Source of the DNA: Betaproteobacteria bacterium
Lineage (GTDB): Bacteria; Pseudomonadota; Gammaproteobacteria; Burkholderiales; Rhodocyclaceae
Direction: 5' to 3'
Length of the DNA stretch: 64,000 nt
Assembly: GCA_020621405.1 (NCBI GenBank)
Contig: JAHRYN010000007.1
Span: forward strand, 1-64,000
In this document: one piece after another, positions 19,711-31,763 of the stretch
How positions within the stretch are numbered: the stretch's first letter is position 1
Layout of the letters: each line of letters begins with the position of its first letter
The notes under the pieces: generated by a model
The model's database searches: none
What the model saw: the letters and a program-made list of their open reading frames with translations, nothing else
What the model was told of the DNA's origin: nothing
Position numbers and translations under genes: made by a program

Positions 19711-20943
19711 TTGGCCACCGCAACGCGATCCGCACGCAAGGACAGCGGTTCCAAGGAACAGGTGTACAACTGGGAAGGCAAGGACAAGAGCGGCAAGGTC
19801 GTGCGCGGCGAAATGCGCGCAGGCGGCGAAGCCATGATCCAGGCCACCCTGCGCCGCCAGGGCATTCTCGTCACCAAGGTCAAGAAGCGCAGCTTCGGAC
19901 GGGGCGGCAAGGTCACCGAAAAGGACATCACGCTGTTTACCCGCCAGCTGGCAACCATGATGAAGGCCGGCGTACCGCTGCTGCAGGCCTTCGACATCGT
20001 CGGCAAGGGTGCGGCCAACGGCGCCGTTTCGCGGCTGCTTGGCGACATCCGGCTCGAAGTCGAATCCGGTTCCAGCCTGAACCAGGCCTTCCGCAAGTAC
20101 CCGCAGCACTTTGACCAGCTGTTCTGCAATCTGGTCGCAGCCGGCGAACAGGCCGGCATTCTGGACAACCTGCTCGACCGGCTCGCCACCTACCGCGAGA
20201 AGATTCTGGCCATCAAGGGCAAGATCAAGTCGGCGATGTTCTATCCGATCGCCGTGATGGTGGTCGCAATCGTGATTACCGCGGTCATCATGATTTTCGT
20301 GATTCCGGAGTTCAAGAAGGTGTTCGCCAGCTTTGGTGCCGACCTGCCGGCGCCGACCGTGTTCGTGATCGCGGTATCGGACGCCTTCGTCCAATACTCG
20401 TATCTGATATTCGGTGCCCTGTTTGCCGCCTTCGCCGGCTTCGCCTACATGCTCAAACGGTCACTGCCGCTGCAGATCGCGGTGGACCGGACGATGCTCA
20501 AGCTGCCCATCCTCGGCGAAATCATCCGCAAGGCCACCATCGCCCGCTGGGCGCGCACGCTGTCGACCATGTTCGCCGCCGGCGTCCCGCTGGTCGAAGC
20601 GCTTGATTCGGTCGGCGGCGCAGCCGGCAACCACATATACAAGACCGCCACCAAGCAGATCCAGTCGGAAGTCAGCACCGGCACCAGCCTCACGGTGGCG
20701 ATGCAGAACACGGCCGTGTTTCCGGTGATGGTGATCCAGATGGCGTCCATTGGAGAGGAATCCGGCCAGCTCGACTCGATGCTGTCCAAGGTCGCGGATT
20801 TCTTCGAACAGGAGGTGGATGACTCGGTGGAAGCCATGTCCAGCCTGCTCGAACCGCTCATCATGGTGGTACTCGGCACCCTCATCGGCGGCTTGGTCGT
20901 CGCCATGTACCTGCCGATCTTCAAGGTCGCCCAGTCGGTCTGA
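19711..20943 (+). CDS. pilC: Type IV pilus inner-membrane platform protein PilC
   Basis: Platform protein that couples PilB/PilT to the pilus. The 410-residue product has two T2SSF domains (about 75-198 and 275-398), each with FTRQLATMMKAGVPL-like starts and hydrophobic segments (IAVMVVAIVITAVIMIFV; a final segment LIMVVLGTLIGGLVVAMY). The start is TTG at 19711, with AAGGAG 8 bases upstream and no ATG nearby. It lies between pilB and pilD. Confidence 0.95.
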   Translation: MATATRSARKDSGSKEQVYNWEGKDKSGKVVRGEMRAGGEAMIQATLRRQGILVTKVKKRSFGRGGKVTEKDITLFTRQLATMMKAGVPLLQAFDIVGKGAANGAVSRLLGDIRLEVESGSSLNQAFRKYPQHFDQLFCNLVAAGEQAGILDNLLDRLATYREKILAIKGKIKSAMFYPIAVMVVAIVITAVIMIFVIPEFKKVFASFGADLPAPTVFVIAVSDAFVQYSYLIFGALFAAFAGFAYMLKRSLPLQIAVDRTMLKLPILGEIIRKATIARWARTLSTMFAAGVPLVEALDSVGGAAGNHIYKTATKQIQSEVSTGTSLTVAMQNTAVFPVMVIQMASIGEESGQLDSMLSKVADFFEQEVDDSVEAMSSLLEPLIMVVLGTLIGGLVVAMYLPIFKVAQSV

Positions 20944-20958
20944 ACGAAGTACTGCACC

Positions 20959-21816
20959 GTGACTGAACTTGACCTGCTGGCCCGGACCGGGCCCCTGGTG
21001 CTGCTGTGCGGCCTGATCGGTCTGGCCGTCGGCAGCTTTCTCAACGTGGTCATCCATCGCCTGCCACTGATGATGGAGCGCGACTGGGCGGCGCAATGCG
21101 CCGAGCTCCAGGGAACCGTGCTGGCGGAGACCGAGGCGCTGAGCCTGATGAAGCCTCGCTCGCGCTGCCCTGCGTGCGGTCACGGCATCACGGCGCTGGA
21201 AAACATCCCGCTGTTGTCCTGGCTGCTGCTCAAGGGACGCTGCAGCGCCTGTGGCACCCGGATCAGCGCCCGCTACCCGCTGGTCGAATTGCTGACCGGC
21301 GTGCTCAGCGCCGCCTGTGCATGGAAATTCGGCCCGACGACGATTCTGGTCGGCGCGCTGGTCTTTGTCTGGGCGCTGGTCGCCCTGACTTTCATCGACC
21401 TGGACACCCAACTGCTGCCGGACAGCATCACTCTGCCGCTGCTCTGGGCCGGCCTGCTGCTCAATCTCAATGGTGGAATGACGGATCTGGCATCCGCGGT
21501 CAGCGGTGCGATCGTCGGATATCTGGTGCTATGGACGGTTTACTGGGCCTTCAAGCTGATCACTGGCAAGGAGGGCATGGGCTACGGCGACTTCAAGCTG
21601 CTGGCCGCGACCGGCGCCTTTCTTGGCTGGCAGATGCTGCCTGTCGTGATCCTGCTGTCGTCGCTGGTCGGCGCGGTGGTCGGCATCGCGATGATCGCGC
21701 TGCGCTCGCACGGTCGCGACATCCCGATCCCGTTCGGCCCCTATCTGGCGGCCGCCGGCGTCATCGCGCTGTTTTTCGGCCAGGCGATAAATCAGGCCTA
21801 TCTCGGCTCCTTCTAG
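20959..21816 (+). CDS. pilD: Prepilin peptidase / N-methyltransferase PilD
   Basis: Cleaves the leader of type IV prepilins and pseudopilins and methylates the new N-terminus. The 285-residue polytopic protein has the cytoplasmic tetracysteine motif (C70, C73, C95, C98) and the two aspartates of the GxGD-type protease: D147 in FIDLD and D211 in GYGD. The start is GTG at 20959. In related genomes coaE and zapD commonly follow pilD; here fmdB follows instead. Confidence 0.96.
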   Translation: MTELDLLARTGPLVLLCGLIGLAVGSFLNVVIHRLPLMMERDWAAQCAELQGTVLAETEALSLMKPRSRCPACGHGITALENIPLLSWLLLKGRCSACGTRISARYPLVELLTGVLSAACAWKFGPTTILVGALVFVWALVALTFIDLDTQLLPDSITLPLLWAGLLLNLNGGMTDLASAVSGAIVGYLVLWTVYWAFKLITGKEGMGYGDFKLLAATGAFLGWQMLPVVILLSSLVGAVVGIAMIALRSHGRDIPIPFGPYLAAAGVIALFFGQAINQAYLGSF

Positions 21817-21855
21817 GGCTTGAATCCATCGCCCTGCCGCCTCATTTTCATGCCA

Positions 21856-21904
21856 TTGCACACGCACGTAAATGTGCATGTGCAACAATGCCTTAGTCTA
21901 TACT
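21856..21904 (+). promoter_or_regulatory. Probable fmdB promoter with overlapping dyad
   Basis: A 12-base inverted repeat, TTGCACACGCAC (21856-21867) and GTGCATGTGCAA (21874-21885), matches at 11 of 12 positions around a 6-base centre. A TATACT -10 element follows at 21899-21904, so the right arm covers the expected -35 position. It looks like a repressor or activator operator on the fmdB promoter; the binding protein is unknown. Transcription would begin about 15 bases before the fmdB start. Confidence 0.55.
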
Positions 21905-21926
21905 TTCGCGTTTTCCGGAGCTTCAG

Positions 21927-22238
21927 ATGCCCATTTACGGTTACCGCTGCTCGTCCTGCGGCTTTGAGAAGGACGTGATGCAGAAGATCAGTGAAGCACC
22001 GCTGACGACCTGTCCGTCGTGCGGCGCATCGACCTTTGCCAAACAGATGTCGGCCGCCGGCTTCCAGCTCAAGGGCAGCGGCTGGTACGCCACCGACTTC
22101 AAGGGGAGTGCCAAGCCCGTCAGCGGAGGCGCGGCCAGCACGGCGGCACCTGCCGCGTCACCCGGCGAATCCACGGCCTCGACCGACAGCAGCGCCTCGC
22201 CGCCGAAGGCCTGCGGCGGCCCCTGCGCGTGCCATTGA
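21927..22238 (+). CDS. FmdB family zinc-ribbon protein
   Basis: A 103-residue protein with an N-terminal zinc ribbon (C8, C11, C29, C32; MPIYGYRCSSCGFE), then an Ala/Ser/Pro-rich linker and a Cys-rich end (ACGGPCACH). FmdB-type proteins are thought to be regulatory, but the function is not settled. Its stop codon overlaps the DUF502 start (TGATG), so both are read from one mRNA that ends at the terminator before aspS. Confidence 0.92.
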   Translation: MPIYGYRCSSCGFEKDVMQKISEAPLTTCPSCGASTFAKQMSAAGFQLKGSGWYATDFKGSAKPVSGGAASTAAPAASPGESTASTDSSASPPKACGGPCACH

Positions 22239-22867
22239 TGAAGCGTTACTTCATCACCGGACTGCTGATCTGGATTCCGCTGGCCATCACGATCTGGGTA
22301 CTGGCGTGGATTCTGGGGACGCTGGACTCGACCATGCTGCTGGTGCCGACCCCGTGGCGGCCGGAACAGCTGTTCGGATTCAGGATCCCGGGGCTGGGTG
22401 TCATTCTGACCACACTGATCATCCTGACCAGCGGCGTGATCGGCCACAACATCATCGGCCAGCGCCTGCTGCGGTACTGGGAACGGATGCTGTCGCGCAT
22501 ACCGGTCGTGAAGTCGATCTACAACGGCGTCAAGCAGGTGTCGGACACGCTGTTTTCCAGTTCGGGTGAAGCCTTCCGCAAGGCGCTGCTGGTCGAGTAT
22601 CCGCGCAGCGGCAGCTGGACCATCGCCTTCATGACCGGACAGCCGGGCGGCGATGTCGCCAATCACCTGAGCGACCACATCAGCGTTTACGTGCCGACAA
22701 CACCGAATCCGACCTCCGGCTTCTTCCTGATGGTGGCACGTACCAACGTGATCGAACTCGACATGACGGTGGACGAAGCCCTCAAGTACATCGTGTCGAT
22801 GGGCGTCGTCCCGCCGCCGCGCAAGACCAAGACACCCGTTGCCGTAATACCCGCACTAGACAATTGA
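22238..22867 (+). CDS. DUF502 domain membrane protein
   Basis: A 209-residue inner-membrane protein with two helices near the N-terminus (about 5-27 and 48-70) followed by a conserved cytoplasmic domain ([26 protein letters not shown]). Function unknown. The ATG at 22238 overlaps the fmdB stop. The fmdB-DUF502-aspS order is common in Betaproteobacteria. Confidence 0.92.
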   Translation: MKRYFITGLLIWIPLAITIWVLAWILGTLDSTMLLVPTPWRPEQLFGFRIPGLGVILTTLIILTSGVIGHNIIGQRLLRYWERMLSRIPVVKSIYNGVKQVSDTLFSSSGEAFRKALLVEYPRSGSWTIAFMTGQPGGDVANHLSDHISVYVPTTPNPTSGFFLMVARTNVIELDMTVDEALKYIVSMGVVPPPRKTKTPVAVIPALDN

Positions 22868-22870
22868 CAC

Positions 22871-22896
22871 CGGGGTGCCAAGCACCCCGCCTTTTT
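22871..22896 (+). terminator. Rho-independent terminator after DUF502
   Basis: CGGGGTGC and GCACCCCG (22871-22889) form an 8-bp stem with a 3-base loop, followed by CCTTTTTC. It begins 4 bases after the DUF502 stop and separates it from aspS. Confidence 0.85.
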
Positions 22897-22910
22897 CCCG
22901 GAATCAAATC

Positions 22911-24704
22911 ATGCGCACGCAATACTGCGGCCTGCTCGACGCGGGCTACCTTGACCAGACCGTCACGCTGTTCGGCTGGGCCCACCGCCGGCGCGACCAC
23001 GGCGGTGTCATCTTCATCGACCTGCGCGACCGCGAAGGGCTGGTGCAGATCGTGTGCGACCCAGACCGCGCGGAAACCTTCGCCGTCGCTGAATCGGTCC
23101 GCAACGAGTTCTGCCTGAAGGTGACCGGCCGCGTGCGCCGCCGCCCGGAAGGCACGACCAACGCCAACCTGGTGTCGGGCCAGATCGAAGTGCTGGCACA
23201 TGAAGTCGAGGTGCTGAACCCGTCGGTCACGCCGCCCTTCCCTCTGGACGACGAGAATCTGTCGGAAACGGTGCGCCTGACGCATCGCGTGATCGACCTG
23301 CGCCGCCCGGCGATGCAGAAGAACATGATGCTGCGCTACAAGACCGCAATGGCCTTCCGCCGCTTCCTCGACGACAAGGGCTTCATCGACATCGAAACGC
23401 CGATGCTGACCAAGAGCACGCCGGAAGGCGCACGCGACTATCTGGTGCCCAGCCGCGTGCACGACGGCCAGTTCTTTGCGCTGCCGCAGTCGCCGCAGCT
23501 GTTCAAGCAGCTGTTGATGGTGGCTGGCTACGACCGCTACTACCAGCTCACCAAGTGCTTCCGCGACGAAGACCTGCGCGCCGACCGCCAGCCGGAATTC
23601 ACCCAGGTCGATATCGAGACCAGCTTCCTGACCGAGCACGAAATCACCGCGATGATGGAAGACATGATCCGTTATGTCTTCCGCGAGGCGCTGGCGGTGG
23701 AGCTGCCGTCGCCCTTCCCGCGCATGAGCTACGCCGAGGCGATGACCCGCTTCGGTTCGGACAAGCCCGACCTGCGCGTGACGCTGGAGCTGGTGGATGT
23801 CGCCGACGCGGTCAAGGACGTCGCGTTCAAGGTGTTCTCGGGCCCGGCCAACGATCCGGCAGGCCGCGTCACCGCACTGCGCATTCCGGGCGGTACCTCG
23901 CTCACGCGCGGCGAGATCGACGGCTACACCGAATTCGTCAAGATCTACGGCGCCAAGGGCCTGGCCTACATCAAGGTCAATGACGTCACGAAGCTCAACG
24001 AGGAAGGCCTGCAGTCACCCATCGTCAAGAACCTGAGCGAAGCTTCGCTGAAGGCCATCATCGAGCGCACTGGCGCACAGAGCGGCGACCTGATTTTCTT
24101 CGGTTCCGATCGCGCCAAGGTGGTGTCGGACGCGCTCGGTGCGCTGCGCCTGAAGATCGGCCACGAAAAGGGCTTCGTCACCGGCGACGCCTGGCGTCCG
24201 CTGTGGGTGGTCGACTTCCCGATGTTCGAGTACGACGACGACGAAAAGCGCTGGAACGCCTGCCACCACCCCTTCACCAGCCCGAAGGACGAGCACATCG
24301 CACTGCTGAAGACCGATCCGGGCAAGTGCCTGGCCAAGGCCTACGACCTGGCGCTGAACGGCTGGGAAATCGGCGGCGGCTCGGTGCGTATCCACTCGGC
24401 CTCGGTGCAGGAAACCGTGTTCGAGGCGCTCAACATCGGCCCGGAGGAACAGCAGCTCAAGTTCGGCTTCCTGCTCGACGCGCTGAAGTACGGCGCGCCG
24501 CCGCATGGCGGTCTCGCCTTCGGCCTGGACCGCATCGTCACGATGATGACCGGCGCCGAATCGATCCGCGACGTGATCGCCTTCCCCAAGACCCAGCGCG
24601 CACAGTGCCTGCTGACCCAGGCACCGAGCCCGGTGGACGAACGCCAGCTGCGTGAACTGCACATCCGTCTGCGCAACACGGCGAAGCCCGACGCGGCACA
24701 GTGA
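22911..24704 (+). CDS. aspS: Aspartyl-tRNA synthetase
   Basis: Charges tRNA-Asp (in many Betaproteobacteria also tRNA-Asn, for later amidation). The 597-residue protein has an N-terminal OB anticodon domain (about 1-105), class II motifs (motif 2 [16 protein letters not shown], motif 3 GLAFGLDRI) and the bacterial GAD insertion (about 300-410). The start ATG 22911 ([10 protein letters not shown]) is conserved; the frame opens upstream to 22875 within the terminator region. The RNase gene follows after 10 bases. Confidence 0.97.
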   Translation: MRTQYCGLLDAGYLDQTVTLFGWAHRRRDHGGVIFIDLRDREGLVQIVCDPDRAETFAVAESVRNEFCLKVTGRVRRRPEGTTNANLVSGQIEVLAHEVEVLNPSVTPPFPLDDENLSETVRLTHRVIDLRRPAMQKNMMLRYKTAMAFRRFLDDKGFIDIETPMLTKSTPEGARDYLVPSRVHDGQFFALPQSPQLFKQLLMVAGYDRYYQLTKCFRDEDLRADRQPEFTQVDIETSFLTEHEITAMMEDMIRYVFREALAVELPSPFPRMSYAEAMTRFGSDKPDLRVTLELVDVADAVKDVAFKVFSGPANDPAGRVTALRIPGGTSLTRGEIDGYTEFVKIYGAKGLAYIKVNDVTKLNEEGLQSPIVKNLSEASLKAIIERTGAQSGDLIFFGSDRAKVVSDALGALRLKIGHEKGFVTGDAWRPLWVVDFPMFEYDDDEKRWNACHHPFTSPKDEHIALLKTDPGKCLAKAYDLALNGWEIGGGSVRIHSASVQETVFEALNIGPEEQQLKFGFLLDALKYGAPPHGGLAFGLDRIVTMMTGAESIRDVIAFPKTQRAQCLLTQAPSPVDERQLRELHIRLRNTAKPDAAQ

Positions 24705-24714
24705 GCGGCATGCG

Positions 24715-25092
24715 ATGACGCGCCACCTGCGACACTGGCCGGTACGCGCGACGCTGCTCGCCGCGTTCTGGCTGGTCGCCAGCGGGTTCGCGCCCCCCGA
24801 AGTCGCGCTCGAGCGCCTGCCGCCGGAAACGGCGCAGACGCTGAGCCTGATCAGACAGGGCGGTCCCTTCCCCTACCGGCGCGACGGCGTGGTGTTCCAG
24901 AATCGGGAACAGCGCCTGCCGGTGCGCCCGCGCTCGTACTACCGCGAATACACCGTACCGACGCCGGGCCTGGACCATCGCGGCGCGCGACGCATCATCG
25001 CCGGCAGCGGCCCGGACAACGATGTCCGCCGCTCGGGCGAGTACTACTACACCGGCGATCACTACCGCAGCTTCCGCCGCATCAAGGAGTAA
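24715..25092 (+). CDS. Exported guanyl-specific ribonuclease (RNase Sa/N1/T1 family)
   Basis: A 125-residue secreted RNase: signal peptide or anchor (about 1-26, ATLLAAFWLVASGFA), then a domain closely following RNase Sa (LPPETAQTLSLI, GPFPY, DGVVFQNRE, YYREYTVPTPG, RGARRII, YYTGDHY). The catalytic residues of the family are present: E78, R93 and H116. It should cut RNA 3' of guanine through a 2',3'-cyclic phosphate. The disulfide cysteines of RNase Sa are missing. The barstar-like gene 3 bases downstream must protect the cytoplasm. No toxin-delivery domain is fused to it. Confidence 0.93.
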   Translation: MTRHLRHWPVRATLLAAFWLVASGFAPPEVALERLPPETAQTLSLIRQGGPFPYRRDGVVFQNREQRLPVRPRSYYREYTVPTPGLDHRGARRIIAGSGPDNDVRRSGEYYYTGDHYRSFRRIKE

Positions 25093-25095
25093 GTC

Positions 25096-25551
25096 ATGCC
25101 CTCCCTGCCACCGCCCTCGCCGATGGAGGCGCGACTGCTCGACGCCTCGCGCAGCGGCCTGTTCTGTGCCCAGCCGACCGCCATTTCGCGCGCCGTCCGC
25201 GCACTGGGCGACAGCGACTTCCGGCTGGTGGAACTCGACATCAAGGGCGCACGCGACCGCGCCACACTGCTGCAGGCCTTCGCGCTGGCCTTCGAGTTCC
25301 CGGCCACCTTCGGACACAACCTCGACGCGCTCGGCGACAGCCTGGGCGACCTGTCCTGGCTGCCGGCCGGCGGCTACCTGCTGGTTCTGAGCGGCTGCGC
25401 CAAGCCGATCGAACACTGCAAAGCGGATTTCGACGCCATCGTCGAGGTGCTGGATGACGTGTCGGCCGAGTGGCGCGACCGCGGCACGCCGTTCTGGGTG
25501 CTGTTCGACCAGCCACACCCCCGCGCACGCTCGTTCATGGCCAGCGCATGA
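25096..25551 (+). CDS. Barstar family ribonuclease inhibitor
   Basis: A 151-residue cytoplasmic protein with a barstar domain (about 40-130): the interface motif FGHNLDALGDSLGDLSWL and the buried-strand segment GGYLLVLSG are family marks. The N-terminal 35 residues are an extension not seen in Bacillus barstar. Its place directly after the RNase gene makes it the cognate inhibitor with little doubt. Its stop overlaps the nudB start (ATGA), so it is co-translated with nudB. Confidence 0.93.
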   Translation: MPSLPPPSPMEARLLDASRSGLFCAQPTAISRAVRALGDSDFRLVELDIKGARDRATLLQAFALAFEFPATFGHNLDALGDSLGDLSWLPAGGYLLVLSGCAKPIEHCKADFDAIVEVLDDVSAEWRDRGTPFWVLFDQPHPRARSFMASA

Positions 25552-26000
25552 AGCGACCGCAGTCGGTTCTGGTGCTGATCCACAGCCCGGAAGGCGACAT
25601 CCTGCTGATCGAACGCGCGAAGCACCCCGGCTTCTGGCAGTCGGTGACCGGCAGTGTCGAACCCGGAGAATCGCTGCTCGACGCGGCCCGGCGCGAAGTC
25701 GCCGAGGAAACCGGCATCGTGGCGCCGGCGGAGCGGTTCGACCGCTGGCATCACAGCAGCCGCTTCGAGATTTTCCCGATCTGGCGCCAGCGCTACGCAC
25801 CCGGCGTCACCCACAACACCGAACACATGTTCAGCCTGTGCGTGCCGCGCAACACGCCGGTCACGCTGGCGCCGGACGAGCACCGCGCCTGGCGCTGGCT
25901 GCCTTGGCGCGAAGCGCTCGATGCCGTGTTCTCATGGACCAACCGTGACGCGATACGGATGTTGACCCAGCGCAAGATGCTGCGTGCGGGAGGGTCTTGA
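25548..26000 (+). CDS. nudB: Dihydroneopterin triphosphate diphosphatase (Nudix)
   Basis: Removes pyrophosphate from dihydroneopterin triphosphate in folate synthesis. The 150-residue protein has a complete Nudix box (35-56, GSVEPGES then REVAEETG) and the KRPQSVLVLIHSPEGDILLIERA start typical of NudB. The ATG at 25548 overlaps the barstar stop; the frame opens upstream but that part is the barstar region. In related genomes nudB is close to aspS, so the RNase/barstar pair has been inserted into that association. Confidence 0.9.
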   Translation: MKRPQSVLVLIHSPEGDILLIERAKHPGFWQSVTGSVEPGESLLDAARREVAEETGIVAPAERFDRWHHSSRFEIFPIWRQRYAPGVTHNTEHMFSLCVPRNTPVTLAPDEHRAWRWLPWREALDAVFSWTNRDAIRMLTQRKMLRAGGS

Positions 26001-26069
26001 ATTCATCTGAGTCATCCTTAATTTCAGTGCATGCGGGACAGCTCCGCTCTCAGACAAGGAAAGGACGAA

Positions 26070-29399
<3,330 letters not shown>

Positions 29400-29419
29400 C
29401 CCGCTTGCGCCGGTGCAGT

Positions 29420-30061
29420 TCAGCCAGCGACCGGCCCGGCCCCCGGCAAGGCGGCGGCCAGCCATGGCGCCACCACTGCTTCCACTTCCTCGACGCCAGT
29501 CTTCTTCAGGCTGGAAAACAGCTGCACCGTGACCTGATCGCCCATGCCCGACAGCTGGCGGCGCACGTCCGTCAGCGTCGCCGCCTGCGCGCTGCGCGTC
29601 AGCTTGTCGGCCTTGGTCAGCAGCACATGCATCGGCTTTCCGCTGACCGAGAACCACTGGATCATGTTCCAGTCGAGTTCGGTCAACGGGTGGCGCGAAT
29701 CCATGATGAGCACCAGGCCGACCAGGCTTTCACGCTCCTTCAGGTAACGTTCTATCAAAGCCGCCCAGGCGCGGCGCACCTCGATCGGCACCTGGGCATA
29801 ACCGTAACCCGGCAGATCGACCAGAAAACCGCCCCTGACCAGCTTGAAGTAGTTGATCAGCTGGGTGCGCCCCGGAGTCTTGCTGACGAAAGCCAGGCGG
29901 GTGTGGCCGACCAGCGTATTGATGGCACTGGATTTTCCGGCATTGGAACGGCCGGCGAATGCGATTTCCGGGCCGGCCGAGGCCGGCAGACCGGAGGGCT
30001 TCGCCACCGAAATGTGAAACGCGGCACCACGGAAGAGTGAGGACAAATCTATTTCGCGCAA
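29420..30061 (-). CDS. engB: Ribosome biogenesis GTP-binding protein YsxC/EngB
   Basis: Essential GTPase in late 50S assembly. The 213-residue protein has GRSNAGKS (37-44), the DLPGYG switch (82-87) and TKAD (149-152). The start codon seems to be TTG at 30059-30061; no ATG or GTG gives a better N-terminus. It is divergent from the cytochrome c4 gene with 94 bases between starts. Confidence 0.95.
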   Translation of the reverse strand: MREIDLSSLFRGAAFHISVAKPSGLPASAGPEIAFAGRSNAGKSSAINTLVGHTRLAFVSKTPGRTQLINYFKLVRGGFLVDLPGYGYAQVPIEVRRAWAALIERYLKERESLVGLVLIMDSRHPLTELDWNMIQWFSVSGKPMHVLLTKADKLTRSAQAATLTDVRRQLSGMGDQVTVQLFSSLKKTGVEEVEAVVAPWLAAALPGAGPVAG

Positions 30062-30155
30062 TGCGCGCCCAGGAAAACACGGTAAAATGAGGAGTTTACT
30101 GTATCAGTGTCTTTTATCCCGACACCCCATCCGGGTTCACCGCTCAAGGATTGTC

Positions 30156-30818
30156 ATGCGCTCGTTCAAAACTCTTGCTATCGCCCTGTCCCTGACTTTC
30201 GTTTCCGCCAGCGCGCTGGCAGCTGAAGAACACGCTGCCGAAAAGGCACAACCCAAGGCTGACGCTGCTGCCGGCAAGGCGATCGCGTCGCAGGTCTGCG
30301 CCGCCTGTCATGGCGCGGACGGCAACAGCACGATTTCGGTCAACCCGAAGCTGGCCGGTCAGCATCCGGAATACATCTACAAGCAGCTGTCGAACTTCAA
30401 GGGCAAGGACGGCAAGCCGGCCGAGCGCGTCAATCCGATCATGGGTGGCATGGTCGCCGGCCTGTCGGACGCCGACATGCGCAACGTCGCTGCCTACTAC
30501 GCCAGCCAGACGCAGACGCCGGCCACCGCCAAGGGCAACCGCGAAAGCATCGAGCTGGGCCAGAAGATCTGGCGCGGCGGCGACCAGAGCAAAGGCCTGC
30601 CCGCCTGTTCCGGCTGCCACGGCCCGGCCGGTGCCGGCCTGCCCGCGATGTACCCGCGTGTCGGCGGCCAGCATGCCGACTACACCGAAGCCCAGCTGAA
30701 GACTTTCCGTGTCGGCGAGCGCGCCAACGACCCGGCCAAGATGATGCGCATGATCGCGGTCAAGATGACCGACGCTGAAATCAAGGCAGTGTCCGACTAC
30801 GCCGCCGGCCTGCGCTGA
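30156..30818 (+). CDS. Dihaem cytochrome c4
   Basis: Periplasmic dihaem electron carrier, usually from the bc1 complex to a terminal oxidase. The 220-residue protein has a Sec signal peptide (1-22, cleavage after ALA), a charged linker and two cytochrome c domains with CAACH (48-52) and CSGCH (151-155). Methionines after each site (NPIMGGM; AKMMRMIAVKM) can be the distal ligands. The start ATG 30156 is the one directly before the signal peptide. The c4-engB divergence is widespread in Betaproteobacteria. A terminator follows. Confidence 0.95.
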   Translation: MRSFKTLAIALSLTFVSASALAAEEHAAEKAQPKADAAAGKAIASQVCAACHGADGNSTISVNPKLAGQHPEYIYKQLSNFKGKDGKPAERVNPIMGGMVAGLSDADMRNVAAYYASQTQTPATAKGNRESIELGQKIWRGGDQSKGLPACSGCHGPAGAGLPAMYPRVGGQHADYTEAQLKTFRVGERANDPAKMMRMIAVKMTDAEIKAVSDYAAGLR

Positions 30819-30844
30819 ACGCCGGTCTGTACGCAGCATCCGGA

Positions 30845-30873
30845 AGCCCGCCGCAAGGCGGGCTTTTGTTTTT
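30845..30873 (+). terminator. Rho-independent terminator after cytochrome c4
   Basis: AGCCCGCC and GGCGGGCT (30845-30864) with a GCAA tetraloop, followed by TTTGTTTTT. It ends the cytochrome c4 transcript 26 bases past the stop. Confidence 0.9.
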
Positions 30874-30879
30874 CCGGCT

Positions 30880-31695
30880 TCAGTTTTCCGAATGCACCCG
30901 CCGACCGGTAAGCCGAGCCAGTTCCTGTTCGGAAAAGCCGGCAGCGAGCCGGGCGCCGTTATTGACCGGCGGCTGCAGGCGCGGCGCCTCGAATTCGTCG
31001 AACAGGCGCAGGAAGGTTGGCTCGGCGTCGAGCCCGCGCTGAGCGCACAGATGGCGGAACCAGCGGTCACCGACCGCGACGTGCGTGATTTCATCGGCCA
31101 GCACGATGTCGAGGATGGTCAGCGCAGCGGTATCGCCGACGGCACTCAGCTTGGCCATGATGGGCGGTGTGGCATCCAGCCCGCGCGCCTCGAGCACGCG
31201 TGGCACCAGCGCCATGCGCGCCAGCGCGTCGCCGGCGGTGCGGCACGCCATGTCCCACAGACCGGCATGCGCCGGAAAGTCGCCATAGTCGTGGCCGAGC
31301 GAACGCAGATGCGCGCGCAGCAGGCCGAAATGGCGCGCCTCGTCGGCCGCCACGCGCAGCCAGTCACCGAGATAGGCGTCGGGCAGGTCGCGGAAGCGCC
31401 AGGCGGCGTCGAGCGCCAGATTGATCGCGGTGAATTCGATGTGGCAGATGGCGTGGATCATCGCCGCGTGCCCTTCGCGGCTGCCCATGCGGCGCGAACG
31501 CAGCGCCGACGGCTCCACCAGTCCGGGCAGCGCCGGCCGGCCGGCGTCATCGACGGCGTGCGGCGCCGGCGCCGTGCGGTCGAACACCGTACCGTCCTGC
31601 CAGTCGCGCCACAGCGCTTCGACCGCGTCGCACTTGGCGTCCGGAACCGCTTGCATCAGCGCGTCGAGCAGTTCGGCAAAAATCTTTCTGTTCAT
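30880..31695 (-). CDS. DUF455 ferritin-like protein
   Basis: A 271-residue helical protein of the DUF455 family, function not established. Motifs HIEFTAINLALDAAWRF, DEARHFGLL and DEITHVAVGDRWFRHL are spaced like the carboxylate/His ligands of di-iron ferritin-like enzymes, suggesting a metal-dependent oxidase or hydroxylase. It is divergent from msrP (68 bases between starts) and convergent with cytochrome c4. Confidence 0.88.
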   Translation of the reverse strand: MNRKIFAELLDALMQAVPDAKCDAVEALWRDWQDGTVFDRTAPAPHAVDDAGRPALPGLVEPSALRSRRMGSREGHAAMIHAICHIEFTAINLALDAAWRFRDLPDAYLGDWLRVAADEARHFGLLRAHLRSLGHDYGDFPAHAGLWDMACRTAGDALARMALVPRVLEARGLDATPPIMAKLSAVGDTAALTILDIVLADEITHVAVGDRWFRHLCAQRGLDAEPTFLRLFDEFEAPRLQPPVNNGARLAAGFSEQELARLTGRRVHSEN

Positions 31696-31763
31696 CGGTG
31701 GTCACAAGGTAAGGTCGCGGCAGTGCTGCCGGTCTCATGAAGCGTACAACGAGGAGTGACCCC

